Assembly (NCBI GenBank): GCA_002722885.1
Contig: PBNE01000012.1
Location: 72,052 to 136,051 of the forward strand
Source of the DNA: Rhodospirillaceae bacterium
GTDB lineage: Bacteria; Pseudomonadota; Alphaproteobacteria; SP197
Reading direction: 5' to 3'
Length of the DNA: 64,000 bases
The position numbers and the translations under genes are program-made. Shown here piece by piece: positions 17,588 through 25,894 of the stretch; position 1 is the stretch's first letter, and each line of letters starts with the position of its first letter. The notes beneath the pieces are model-generated. The model saw only the letters and a program-made list of their open reading frames with translations, did no database searches and was not told the DNA's origin.

Positions 17588-18317
17588 AACCTTCGCCTGA
17601 CGATGCAAAGGTCTCGGAGCTCGCCGCACCGATCCACATGTCGACAAAGCGTTCGGTCCACATCTGCACCTGGCTTTCGTAACGCTGTGCCAGCTCGAGC
17701 TGCTCATCCGTGCTCTGAACACCGAAGGAATGGCGATAGTGGTTCTGGTCGAGGAACTCCCGTGTCAGCGTTTGCAGCTTCGTATCGGGATGGAACTGCA
17801 GGCCATAGGCTGTCTCGCCGATCCGGAACGCCTGGACCGGGAAGTGATCGCCGCGCGCCAGAAGGATCGCCTCCTCAGGCAGCGCAACAATGCCTTCAAA
17901 GTGCCCCTGATTGAAATGGCTGGTGCCGGCGAAGAGGTCCTGGCCCTCTGCTGTGGGGTAGACCGGATAAAAACCCCATTCCGTCAAGCCGTCGGGCCGA
18001 GGCAGCACCTTGCCACCGTAGGCCGCCGCGAGAAGCTGGGCGCCCATGCAGAGACCGAGCACCGGGACTCCGCGGTCCACGGCATCGCGGATGCAGGCAA
18101 TCTCCTCGGCGACCCAGGAAAGCTCATCGGGCCGGTCAGCATGCCCCTCGTCGCTACCGCCCACAATCAGCGCCGTATAGCATGAGATATCGGGCAGCGA
18201 ATCTCCTTCGGGAGGGCAGATAAACTCGACCTGGTGCCTGCGGGTCCGCACGACATCGGCAACACGATCATCGGTCCAAGCTGAATTGTGGAGAATGTAG
18301 AGAACTGTCGACGGCAT
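17580..18317 (-). CDS. Type 1 glutamine amidotransferase
   Basis: 245-residue stand-alone amidotransferase. The Cys nucleophile is in VLGLCMGAQLLAAAYGGKVL and the catalytic His in YGLQFHPDTKL. A long C-terminal helix (ELAQRYESQVQMWTERFVDM) is also shared by the decayed neighbour, so the two arose by tandem duplication. The ATG at 18317 has GAGG eight bases upstream; the longer frame to 18377 is not needed. It probably hydrolyses a gamma-glutamyl compound, as the solitary homologues do, but that is an inference from the fold. Confidence 0.8.
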   Translation of the reverse strand: MPSTVLYILHNSAWTDDRVADVVRTRRHQVEFICPPEGDSLPDISCYTALIVGGSDEGHADRPDELSWVAEEIACIRDAVDRGVPVLGLCMGAQLLAAAYGGKVLPRPDGLTEWGFYPVYPTAEGQDLFAGTSHFNQGHFEGIVALPEEAILLARGDHFPVQAFRIGETAYGLQFHPDTKLQTLTREFLDQNHYRHSFGVQSTDEQLELAQRYESQVQMWTERFVDMWIGAASSETFASSGEGYG

Positions 18318-18421
18318 GAGTGCACCTCGTCGGCGGCGACGGGAGGATACCCGCGCGAACAATCTAGCCGTCCACACTCATGAATCCAGCGACGATTTCT
18401 CAGCCAAAGACTGAAGAGAAT

Positions 18422-19408
18422 TCAGCGCTGGAGAGTTTCCGCCACGATCTCTGCCGCCAGGGCGTAACCCATGTCGCTCATGTGCACCCGGTCGACATAG
18501 AGCCACGCCTGATCATAGTCGTTGCCGATACGATCGTTGATCTCGAGATAGTCGAATCGGATCCTGCCGGAGAGGTCTTCCATGTCCTGACGATGCCAGG
18601 CGGAATGACAGCGAACGACCCTGCTGTCGGCCTCCATGATGCCCGATGCGGCATCGAAGCGATCAAAGAGTTCCCTCTCGCCTTCGGCGAGTTTCCGCTG
18701 CTGCAAGTCAGGCGTGGACTGTGTGACGGCGACCAGCCTGGCGCCGGATACGGCTGCCTGGCACGTCCACGTGCTGAACACACCTTGGAGACTCTCGTTG
18801 AGGAGCGCGCCCTCAGCATCCTCGTCGGCCTCCCTGTGGGTCAGCCTTGCAAACGGGCGAGGACTGTCGCCAAGCGGCGTGCCACGTCGCTCCTGATTGA
18901 GTCCACCATTCATGTCGTTGAGAAAGCGCTCGTTGAACTGAAACAAACCGAAGCGCCGATAGATCGCATCGCATGCCTGCAGCAGATAAATCTCATTGAG
19001 AACGGCGATGACCACATTGCGGACGGTCGTGAAGTGACCGCACAGAAACATGAAGGCAATGAGGTTCTGCGCCAGACTGTGCGAGAAACCGCCGAGATTG
19101 AGCGCGGCGCGGCGCGGCCGTTGTGGCGCCGTCATCCGATGCCCCACACCAAAACAGAACGAACCGCCGAACACGAGATCAACGGGCTCGTCTGCATCGA
19201 GGGAATCGATGGACATCTCGCGGTCACCGGGACCAGTCGTCCGGCGCATGCTCCAGCCATCGGTCTTCACGCGGCCCCGATCCAGATTCGGTACCGCGGT
19301 CCGCATGATGAACGGCTCCCAGACCTGAGCGAGATTCAATCAATGATACAGCTCCATCTGTGGCACGAGTTCATAGACCCGCGCGAGATCGCTGTCGTTT
19401 TCCACCAT
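18422..19408 (-). pseudogene. SGNH/GDSL-type hydrolase-like gene with an early in-frame TGA
   Basis: The ATG at 19408, 9 bases after valS, opens VENDSDLARVYELVPQMELYH; then TGA (19342-19340) interrupts, and the frame continues at once with LNLAQVWEPFIMRTAVPNLD. Later motifs fit SGNH hydrolases: LVFGGSFCFGVG (nucleophile Ser block), LNLGGFSHSLAQNL, and YVDRVHMSDMGYALAAEIVA near the end (the Asp-x-x-His block). A TTG right after the stop at 19339 could rescue a shortened protein. Spacing between the first blocks is shorter than usual, so small deletions are likely too. A relative of this family often acts on polysaccharides. Confidence 0.55.
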
Positions 19409-19417
19409 GGTCGGTTT

Positions 19418-22066
19418 CTAGCCGCTAGCCAGACGCATCAGAGCTTCTTCGAGCTTGTCACGCGTTTCGACGGCGGCGAGACGCCTTTCCTTCTGTTCCT
19501 TGATGACTTCTGCGGGCGCATTGGCCAGGAACTTCTGATTGGAGAGTTTCTTGTCGATTCCCGTGATCTCGCCTTCAGCCTTGCCGACGGCCTTTTTCAG
19601 GCGCGCGATTTCAGCATCGATGTCGATCACATCTTCGAGCGGCAGAACCAGTGTCGCTCCGTCAATCACGGCCTGGGCGGATCCCCTTGGAATCTCGCTG
19701 CTCAGGTCCATAGTCTCCAGCCGCGCCAACCGAAGAATGAGATCACGATGACGAGCGACCCGCACCTCGGCATCTACTCCGCCGTCCTTCAGCAGTGCCG
19801 TGATCTTGGCGCCCGCCGGGACATTGGCTTCGGCACGGATACCGCGGATGAGCGAGATCAGGCGCACGATCCAATCCATCTCGGCAGCAGCCTCGGCATC
19901 GACAGCCTCGTCGCCATAATCGGGCCAGCCGGCGCGGATCAACTGGGTTTCGCGGTTGTCGTCAAGTTGCTGCCAGAGTTCTTCGGTCACGAACGGCATG
20001 ATGGGATGCAGCATGATCAGAAGCTGATCGAGTGCCCAGGCAGTGGCCGCACGCGTCTCGGCTATGGCAACCTCGTCTGTGCCGTTCAGGATCGGCTTGG
20101 TGAACTCAAGGTACCAGTCGCAGAAGATGTTCCATGCGGCCTGGTATCCAGCCTGGGCCGCATCGTTAAAGCGGTAGCTTGCCAGAGCATCATCCAGCCG
20201 ACGGCGCAAGCGGGCCATTTCGCTGACGATCCAGCGGTTCACGGTTTCCTTGCATGATGTCGGATCGAACGTGGAATCGGGCTCACAGCCGTTCATCTCG
20301 CAATAGCGAGCGGCGTTCCAGAGCTTCGTAGCGAAATTCCGGTAACCCTCGACACGTTGCTTCGAGAGCTTGATGTCGCGGCCCGGGGCCGCCATCGCGC
20401 AGAGTGTAAAACGCAGGGCATCGGCACCATACTCGTCGATCAACTCGAGGGGATCGATGATGTTCCCCTTGGACTTCGACATCTTGGCGCCCTTCTCGTC
20501 GCGGACCAGAGCATGGATGTAGACCGTGTGGAACGGCACCTCGTCCATGAAGTGCAGGCCCATCATCATCATCCGGGCGACCCAGAAGAAAATAATGTCG
20601 AAGCCGGTCACCAGCACATCGGTCGGGTAGTAGCGCTCCAGCTCCGGGGTCTTCTCGGGCCAGCCCAGAGTTGAAAACGGCCACAGGCCCGAGGAGAACC
20701 AGGTGTCGAGAACGTCGGGATCACGCTCAAGAGCGACGTCCCCTCCATAATGCGACCGGGCCTTGAGAGCTGCGGCGTCTTCGTCGTGGGCAACAAAGAC
20801 CTCGCCGTCGGGGCCGTACCAGGCCGGGATCTGATGGCCCCACCAGAGCTGGCGGGAAATGCACCAGGGCTGAATGTTGCGCATCCATTCGAAGTAGGTC
20901 TTGGTCCAGGTTTCCGGAACGAAATTCGTGCGACCGTCTTCAACGGCCCTAATTGCCGGCTCCGCCAGGGTTTTGGCATCTGCATACCACTGTTCGGTCA
21001 GCCAGGGCTCGATCGGAACGCCACCACGGTCGCCAAACGGCACCATGTGCGTGTGATCTTCGATTTCCGCCAGAAGGCCCAGAGACTCCATGTCCGCCAC
21101 GATCCGGTCACGGGCTTCGAACCGGTCGAGACCCTGGTAGACCTCGGGTGCGTTCTCGTTGATGCGCGCTTCCTTGTCGAAGATGTTGATCATCTCGAGA
21201 TTGTTGCGGCGACCGACTTCGAAGTCGTTGAAATCGTGGGCCGGTGTGATCTTGACCGCACCACTGCCCTGCTCCGGATCGGCGTAGTCATCGGCGACAA
21301 TCCCGATCCGGCGGCCGACCAGAGGCAATACGGCATATTTGCCGACCAGATTCTTGTAGCGCTCATCGTCGGGATGAACGGCGACGGCGGTATCGCCCAA
21401 CATGGTTTCGGGCCGGGTCGTGGCGACGGTGATGAAGCGTCCCTCTTCGCCCTCGATCGGATAGTTGAAGTGCCAGAGGTGGCCTTTCATCTCCTTCTGC
21501 TCGACCTCGAGGTCCGAGATCGCGGTCAGGAGTGCGGGGTCCCAGTTCACAAGGCGCTTGTCCTTGTAAATCAGGCCTTCCTCGTAGAGGTCGACAAAGA
21601 CCTTGAGCACGGCCTCGCTGAGGCCTTCGTCCATGGTGAATCGTTCGCGCGACCAGTCGGCCGAAGCGCCCAGGCGGCGAAGCTGGCGCCCGATCAGACC
21701 GCCGGATTCGCCCTTCCAGGTCCAGACCTTTTCGATGAAGGCCTCACGGCCGATCTCGCGGCGGTCCAGCCCCTGCTCGGCGAGCTGACGTTCCACCACC
21801 ATCTGCGTGGCGATGCCGGCGTGGTCCATGCCGGGCTGCCACAGGGCATCCCGCCCCTTCATGCGTTCGTGGCGGATAAGGATGTCCTGCAGCGTGTTGT
21901 TGAGCGCATGCCCCATGTGAAGGCTGCCGGTGACGTTGGGCGGCGGAATCACGATGGTGTAGGGCTCAGCGTTGTCGCGGCTGCCGATCGAGAACGATCC
22001 CGCGTCATCCCAGCCTTCGTAGAGTTTTGTCTCGACGCTTCCCGCGTCATAGGTCTTGTCCAACAT
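19418..22066 (-). CDS. valS: Valyl-tRNA synthetase
   Basis: Class Ia aminoacyl-tRNA synthetase charging tRNA-Val in the cytosol, 882 residues. The HIGH-type motif is PPNVTGSLHMGHALNNTLQD near the N-terminus. The editing domain and the zinc-less connective region follow, and the KMSKS loop is GAKMSKSKGNIIDPLEL. A C-terminal coiled coil (LKKAVGKAEGEITGIDKKLS) is typical of bacterial ValRS. It lies downstream of popZ, tolC and pcm in the order usual for alphaproteobacteria. Confidence 0.97.
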   Translation of the reverse strand: MLDKTYDAGSVETKLYEGWDDAGSFSIGSRDNAEPYTIVIPPPNVTGSLHMGHALNNTLQDILIRHERMKGRDALWQPGMDHAGIATQMVVERQLAEQGLDRREIGREAFIEKVWTWKGESGGLIGRQLRRLGASADWSRERFTMDEGLSEAVLKVFVDLYEEGLIYKDKRLVNWDPALLTAISDLEVEQKEMKGHLWHFNYPIEGEEGRFITVATTRPETMLGDTAVAVHPDDERYKNLVGKYAVLPLVGRRIGIVADDYADPEQGSGAVKITPAHDFNDFEVGRRNNLEMINIFDKEARINENAPEVYQGLDRFEARDRIVADMESLGLLAEIEDHTHMVPFGDRGGVPIEPWLTEQWYADAKTLAEPAIRAVEDGRTNFVPETWTKTYFEWMRNIQPWCISRQLWWGHQIPAWYGPDGEVFVAHDEDAAALKARSHYGGDVALERDPDVLDTWFSSGLWPFSTLGWPEKTPELERYYPTDVLVTGFDIIFFWVARMMMMGLHFMDEVPFHTVYIHALVRDEKGAKMSKSKGNIIDPLELIDEYGADALRFTLCAMAAPGRDIKLSKQRVEGYRNFATKLWNAARYCEMNGCEPDSTFDPTSCKETVNRWIVSEMARLRRRLDDALASYRFNDAAQAGYQAAWNIFCDWYLEFTKPILNGTDEVAIAETRAATAWALDQLLIMLHPIMPFVTEELWQQLDDNRETQLIRAGWPDYGDEAVDAEAAAEMDWIVRLISLIRGIRAEANVPAGAKITALLKDGGVDAEVRVARHRDLILRLARLETMDLSSEIPRGSAQAVIDGATLVLPLEDVIDIDAEIARLKKAVGKAEGEITGIDKKLSNQKFLANAPAEVIKEQKERRLAAVETRDKLEEALMRLASG

Positions 22067-22142
22067 GTCTCTTTCCGGAAATCAGCAGCGCCGCGTAGGT
22101 TCCCCTTCGCGGCGCCGGGTTATAGACGAATTTTCGAGCTTG

Positions 22143-22922
22143 TCAGGTTTCGTCTCCGCCCCCGAGGCGCCGTGACAGGTACCGTACCTCACGCTCTACG
22201 ACTCTTTCGACAATGGCTGGAAGATGATCATCGAGCCACTGGCTGAGCATCGGCGTGAGCTGCTCCATCACGAGATCCTCGACCGGACGGCCGCGCGGTA
22301 CACCATCAAGCGCATCGCGCTTGGACGCCTTGGCTAGAGAACCCAGGGCCACCGCCGCAGAGGTGCGAGCCTGTTCGGACATCAATCCATCGTCGCTCAT
22401 CGTATCCTCTTGGCTGGGAGGGGGAGTTTCGTCCTCGACTTCGGGCACAGCATCGGCCACGGCCTCATCCTGCGTGCCCCGCGGGGTGTGCGTTGTGTCG
22501 CGATCGTTCCCGGACGCTTCGGCATCGGGCAGATCGGGTGTGTCCTGCACCGGTTCATCGACCGGCTCCGCCGCCTCGGCGTTCGTCATATCCGCCGTGG
22601 AGGGTTCCTCGACCGCATCACCGGCAGGCTGCTCATCAGAAGCTTCAACGATTGGCCGGGCCGGCTCGTCACTCTCGCCGGTCTCTTCGCTAGCTTCGCC
22701 CTCGATGACCTCCGTGAGCTCGAGAGGCTCGTCGTCGTCCTCATCGTCGTCGACGATCTCCTCGAGTTCGAGGATGTCATCCTCATCAGCGTCGGCATTG
22801 GGCGTTTCGTCACCTGCCGGCGCCGTCGATGAAACCTTCTTATCGTCTTCATCAATGATCTTGCGGATGGACGCCAGGATGTCGTCCATCGAGGGATCCT
22901 GGCTATTCGTCGGCTCTGCCAT
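22143..22922 (-). CDS. popZ: PopZ-like polar organising protein (DUF2497)
   Basis: 259 residues with the family layout. A conserved N-terminal helix (SQDPSMDDILASIRKIIDED) is followed by a long acidic, proline-rich disordered linker with runs such as DDDEDDDEP. The C-terminal oligomerisation helices (DLVMEQLTPMLSQWLDDHLP, VEREVRYLSRRL) come last. In Caulobacter PopZ forms a polar matrix that anchors ParB-parS and client proteins. Its position between tolC and valS is the conserved alphaproteobacterial arrangement. The very acidic linker explains the long serine-rich shadow frame on the opposite strand. Confidence 0.9.
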   Translation of the reverse strand: MAEPTNSQDPSMDDILASIRKIIDEDDKKVSSTAPAGDETPNADADEDDILELEEIVDDDEDDDEPLELTEVIEGEASEETGESDEPARPIVEASDEQPAGDAVEEPSTADMTNAEAAEPVDEPVQDTPDLPDAEASGNDRDTTHTPRGTQDEAVADAVPEVEDETPPPSQEDTMSDDGLMSEQARTSAAVALGSLAKASKRDALDGVPRGRPVEDLVMEQLTPMLSQWLDDHLPAIVERVVEREVRYLSRRLGGGDET

Positions 22923-23013
22923 TGTGGGCCTGTCTTGCTTCCGTCGGGCGAAGGTTAGTCGATTTCGGGTTACCGCGAAACGCGCCCGTTACGTGTGTGA
23001 TGATCGACCGTGA

Positions 23014-24384
23014 TCAGTCGCCCATCAGGCCGCCATAACCCCACCAGGAGTCACGGGCCTCTTCGTAGTGTTCTTCAACATCGTAGACAGCGACCGGAAG
23101 CCGCAGGTACTCGGCCGTCAGGCGCCCCAAGGTGGCTTGCAGCGTGTAACTCGCGACAACGGCATCACGTTCGGCCTGGGCCAGGCTAATATGGCTCTGG
23201 AACAGCTCCTGCTCAGCATCAAGGATATCGAGAACAGTGCGCTCGCCAACCTGGGCCTCGCGTTGTGTCCCCTCCAGAGCGATCTGGTTTGCCTCAACCT
23301 CCTCACCGAACGCCATCACCTCGGCAAGCGACGTCGCAAGGTCCTGCCAGGCGCTGACCGTGTTGGCATCGACGGACCGCCGGGTTTCATCAACCTGAAT
23401 ACGACGCTGAGAGGCGGTCTGCTGGGCCTCACGGATCTGCGAGGATTCCAAACCGGCCTGATAAAGCGGAATCGTGACCTGGGCCTGAACCGTGATGTCA
23501 TCCTGGCGCGTGATTGCTGTGCTGATGTCTTCGTTGCGCGAATAACTGGCGACCAGGTTGATCTCGGGCAACAGATCACCGATCTCAAAATCTACGGTGT
23601 CCTGTGCCGCCAATTCGGCCGCGAGCGCCTGGAGAATTGCCGGATTCTCGGCCGCGGCAATCTGCATCGACTCCTCAAGGCTTGCCGGCAAGCCCATCAG
23701 GATACCGGGCCGCGACAGCGTCTCGGGCTTGATCCCGACGATTCTCTCGAATTCAGCGGCGCGCGATATCAGGTCGCCGTCGGCCTGGACCAGTTCAGCC
23801 TGTGATTGGGCATGCCGCGCCCGGGCCTGGGACACGTCCGTCCGAGTGACCTCGCCGACGCGGAAACGATCTTCGGTCGCTTCGAGCTGGCGCAACAAAC
23901 GCTGTTCGTTGTTGACGACAAGGCCCAGCACCGAACGGGCGAGAACAACATTCATGTAGGCGTTTACCGTATAGAGCAGAATCTGCTGTTCGGTGTTCAC
24001 CAAGCTGGCGCGCTGGGCCGCGATCAGATTGTCGGCCTGAGAGGTCTGCGCAATCGTCTGCCCGCCATGGTACAGCGGCTGCGTCAAATTGAGGCTGTAG
24101 TTATTCGGACGGGTGGTGTCGAACGGCGCAGCATTGGTTTCCGTGCGCTGATACTGCAACGCACCGCTGGCCGAGACATTCGGCCGCCAGCCCGACAGGG
24201 CCTGGGCAATCGACTCATCGACGGAACGCAGCTCGGCCCGCGCCGCGAGAAGCGTGGGATTGTTCTGATAGGCCATGACCAGCGCATCCTCCAGGGTCTG
24301 CGCCTTGGCCGGCGAAACCTGCAAGACAACGACGACAAGGAGCGCCGATAGAGCGAGAAGCCTAGAACTGGAAAACAGCTTCAC
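23014..24384 (-). CDS. tolC: TolC-family outer membrane efflux protein
   Basis: Trimeric outer-membrane channel used by type I secretion systems and RND pumps. A signal peptide (LLALSALLVVVVLQVSPAKA) precedes QTLEDALVMAYQNNPTLLAA. Two internal repeats follow, with NLTQPLYHGGQ and IPLYQAGLESSQIREAQQT and the long coiled helices; RTVLDILDAEQELFQSHISL is the typical C-terminal helix. The GTG at 24384 is taken as start, because it leaves a normal signal peptide and overlaps the upstream pcm stop by 23 bases; no good ribosome site is visible. About 456 residues, standard for the family. Confidence 0.92.
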   Translation of the reverse strand: MKLFSSSRLLALSALLVVVVLQVSPAKAQTLEDALVMAYQNNPTLLAARAELRSVDESIAQALSGWRPNVSASGALQYQRTETNAAPFDTTRPNNYSLNLTQPLYHGGQTIAQTSQADNLIAAQRASLVNTEQQILLYTVNAYMNVVLARSVLGLVVNNEQRLLRQLEATEDRFRVGEVTRTDVSQARARHAQSQAELVQADGDLISRAAEFERIVGIKPETLSRPGILMGLPASLEESMQIAAAENPAILQALAAELAAQDTVDFEIGDLLPEINLVASYSRNEDISTAITRQDDITVQAQVTIPLYQAGLESSQIREAQQTASQRRIQVDETRRSVDANTVSAWQDLATSLAEVMAFGEEVEANQIALEGTQREAQVGERTVLDILDAEQELFQSHISLAQAERDAVVASYTLQATLGRLTAEYLRLPVAVYDVEEHYEEARDSWWGYGGLMGD

Positions 24385-25018
24385 GGGCAAAAATCCGCAG
24401 TGGAGTAATGTTGGCATCGAAGAGAACCCGGCGTCCCACATTGCCGCCGGCTCCCTTCATCATCAGCATGGCCTTGCCGACACCCTGCTCTTCGCCGACG
24501 GTGACCAACCGGCCTCCGTTGGCGAGCTGGGACGTGATGTCTTCGGGAATCTGACCACAACGCCCCTCGATAACGATAACATCGTAAGGCGCCTGTTTGG
24601 CGTAACCGTCTGTCATGTTGCCCTGGAGCACCACACCATTGTCGATTTCGAGTGCGGAAAGGGCGCGATCTGCGAGAGCCACCAGGTCAGCGTCATCATC
24701 CATGCCGACGACCGTGTCAGCGAGATGTGACACCAGCGCCACGCCGTAGCCGCTGTTGCAGCCGACCACGAGCACGGCATCGGACGCCTGAATCTCGGCA
24801 GCTTGCAGCAGACGCGTCAGAACCATCGGTTCGGTCATGTAGCGTTCACCGCTGATCCGCAGGTCTTCATCGACATAGGCGATGGATTTCAGGTGCTCGG
24901 GCACGAACAGTTCGCGCGGCAGGTTGCGCAATGCCGCCAGAATGCGGTCATCGGTCACCTTCACAGTGCGAATCTGGCTTTCCACCATGGCATGGCGGGC
25001 TTGGGCGAAATCGACCAT
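24362..25018 (-). CDS. pcm: Protein-L-isoaspartate O-methyltransferase family protein
   Basis: 218 residues. It begins VDFAQARHAMVESQIRTVKV and has FVPEHLKSIAYVDEDLRI, the SAM-binding VLVVGCNSGYGVALVSHLAD (motif I, with a Cys where many members have Gly) and GQIPEDITSQLANGGRLVTV. Canonical members methylate isoaspartyl residues for protein repair. This alphaproteobacterial branch, always beside tolC, is somewhat divergent and its repair activity is less certain. The ATG at 25018 is preferred to 25039 because homologues begin at MVDFAQAR. Confidence 0.85.
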   Translation of the reverse strand: MVDFAQARHAMVESQIRTVKVTDDRILAALRNLPRELFVPEHLKSIAYVDEDLRISGERYMTEPMVLTRLLQAAEIQASDAVLVVGCNSGYGVALVSHLADTVVGMDDDADLVALADRALSALEIDNGVVLQGNMTDGYAKQAPYDVIVIEGRCGQIPEDITSQLANGGRLVTVGEEQGVGKAMLMMKGAGGNVGRRVLFDANITPLRIFAREAVFQF

Positions 25019-25097
25019 CTGCAACGCTTTCCGAAGCAATCTTGCGCATCGCTTTATAGGCTCATCGGCCCTCCGGGCACAACCTGCGACACGCGCT

Positions 25098-25601
25098 TTA
25101 CTCCGGCCGGTGCGCTGTCCGCCATGCCTCGGCGAGCCGTTCGGCCTCTTCCAGCTCCTCAGGCGACATCAGGGTACCGAGTTTCTTCCGAAACTCGGTT
25201 GCCGCTTTTCCAACAAGGCTCCAGTCGTCCCGCGCCGCAAGCGTCAACCACATGTAGGACTGAACATAGTCCTTCGGCACACTCTCGCCGTTGAAGTACA
25301 TTTCGCCGAGATTGTGTTGCGCATCGTCGTAATCCTGCTCTGCCGCTAGGCTGAACCAGTGAAATGCCTGGCCAAAGTCCTGTGGAATGCCGTCCCCATA
25401 ATAATAGAGGTCGCCCAGAGCGTTCTGATCACAGGCGGTGGCGACCGATGCCGGATCTGCATGACGGAGCACTTCGACGGCCCGACAGCCGCTCTCGGGA
25501 CCGTCACGGAACACGATCAGCAAGGCCGCGCCTGCGAGAATCAGGGCGACGACCGGCAGAAACAGACGGTTTCCTTCAAATCTGCTCAATACCACTGGCA
25601 C
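25098..25601 (-). CDS. Sel1/TPR-repeat protein with N-terminal membrane anchor
   Basis: 167 residues. A single hydrophobic segment (FLPVVALILAGAALLIVF) near the N-terminus predicts an anchor or uncleaved signal. It is followed by two Sel1-like repeats (ALGDLYYYGDGIPQDFGQAF, HNLGEMYFNGESVPKDYVQS) and a charged C-terminal helix. Sel1 proteins act as protein-protein adaptors; no partner can be named. Cys residues at ~39 and 57 could form a disulfide if the domain is periplasmic. The start at 25601 is the only good one. Nothing recognisable lies in the 165 bases up to the tRNA gene. Confidence 0.75.
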   Translation of the reverse strand: MPVVLSRFEGNRLFLPVVALILAGAALLIVFRDGPESGCRAVEVLRHADPASVATACDQNALGDLYYYGDGIPQDFGQAFHWFSLAAEQDYDDAQHNLGEMYFNGESVPKDYVQSYMWLTLAARDDWSLVGKAATEFRKKLGTLMSPEELEEAERLAEAWRTAHRPE

Positions 25602-25766
25602 CTCACGTCGCTTTCACACTCTGCTACAACTGTACCACCTGAAGTGGTTGCGGGCTCGGTGCGATGAGCTGCCACCATGACCACGAACCAACAACACGAT
25701 CAACGCCGCTGTGACCTGCAATTCGCTAGACAACGAACGGCTGTCTCTGTACCAAACGCCCGCAGT

Positions 25767-25840
25767 GGCCAGATGGCAGAGTGGTTATGCAGCGGACTGC
25801 AAATCCGCGTACATCGGTTCGATTCCGGTTCTGGCCTCCA
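25767..25840 (+). tRNA. tRNA-Cys (GCA)
   Basis: Full cloverleaf of 74 nt: acceptor GGCCAGA pairs with TCTGGCC, the anticodon loop is CTGCAAA with anticodon GCA, the T arm carries GGTTCGATTCC, and the terminal CCA is encoded. No terminator with a T-tract was seen immediately downstream. Confidence 0.95.
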
Positions 25841-25894
25841 TCCCCCTTCTCACATCCCGAAATAGATGCGTCCGTGCGGGCTCTGACCTCTGCG

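Noticed and set aside
18380..20257. 625-codon plus-strand open frame
   Set aside because: Lies antisense to the SGNH gene and valS; no recognisable domain, and the valS frame is unmistakable. A product of high GC third positions.
20750..22246. 498-codon plus-strand open frame
   Set aside because: Mirror of valS and popZ; composition is that of an antisense frame and no motif is visible.
22255..23013. Serine-rich 252-codon plus-strand frame
   Set aside because: The serine runs are the reverse complement of the acidic Asp/Glu codons of the popZ linker.
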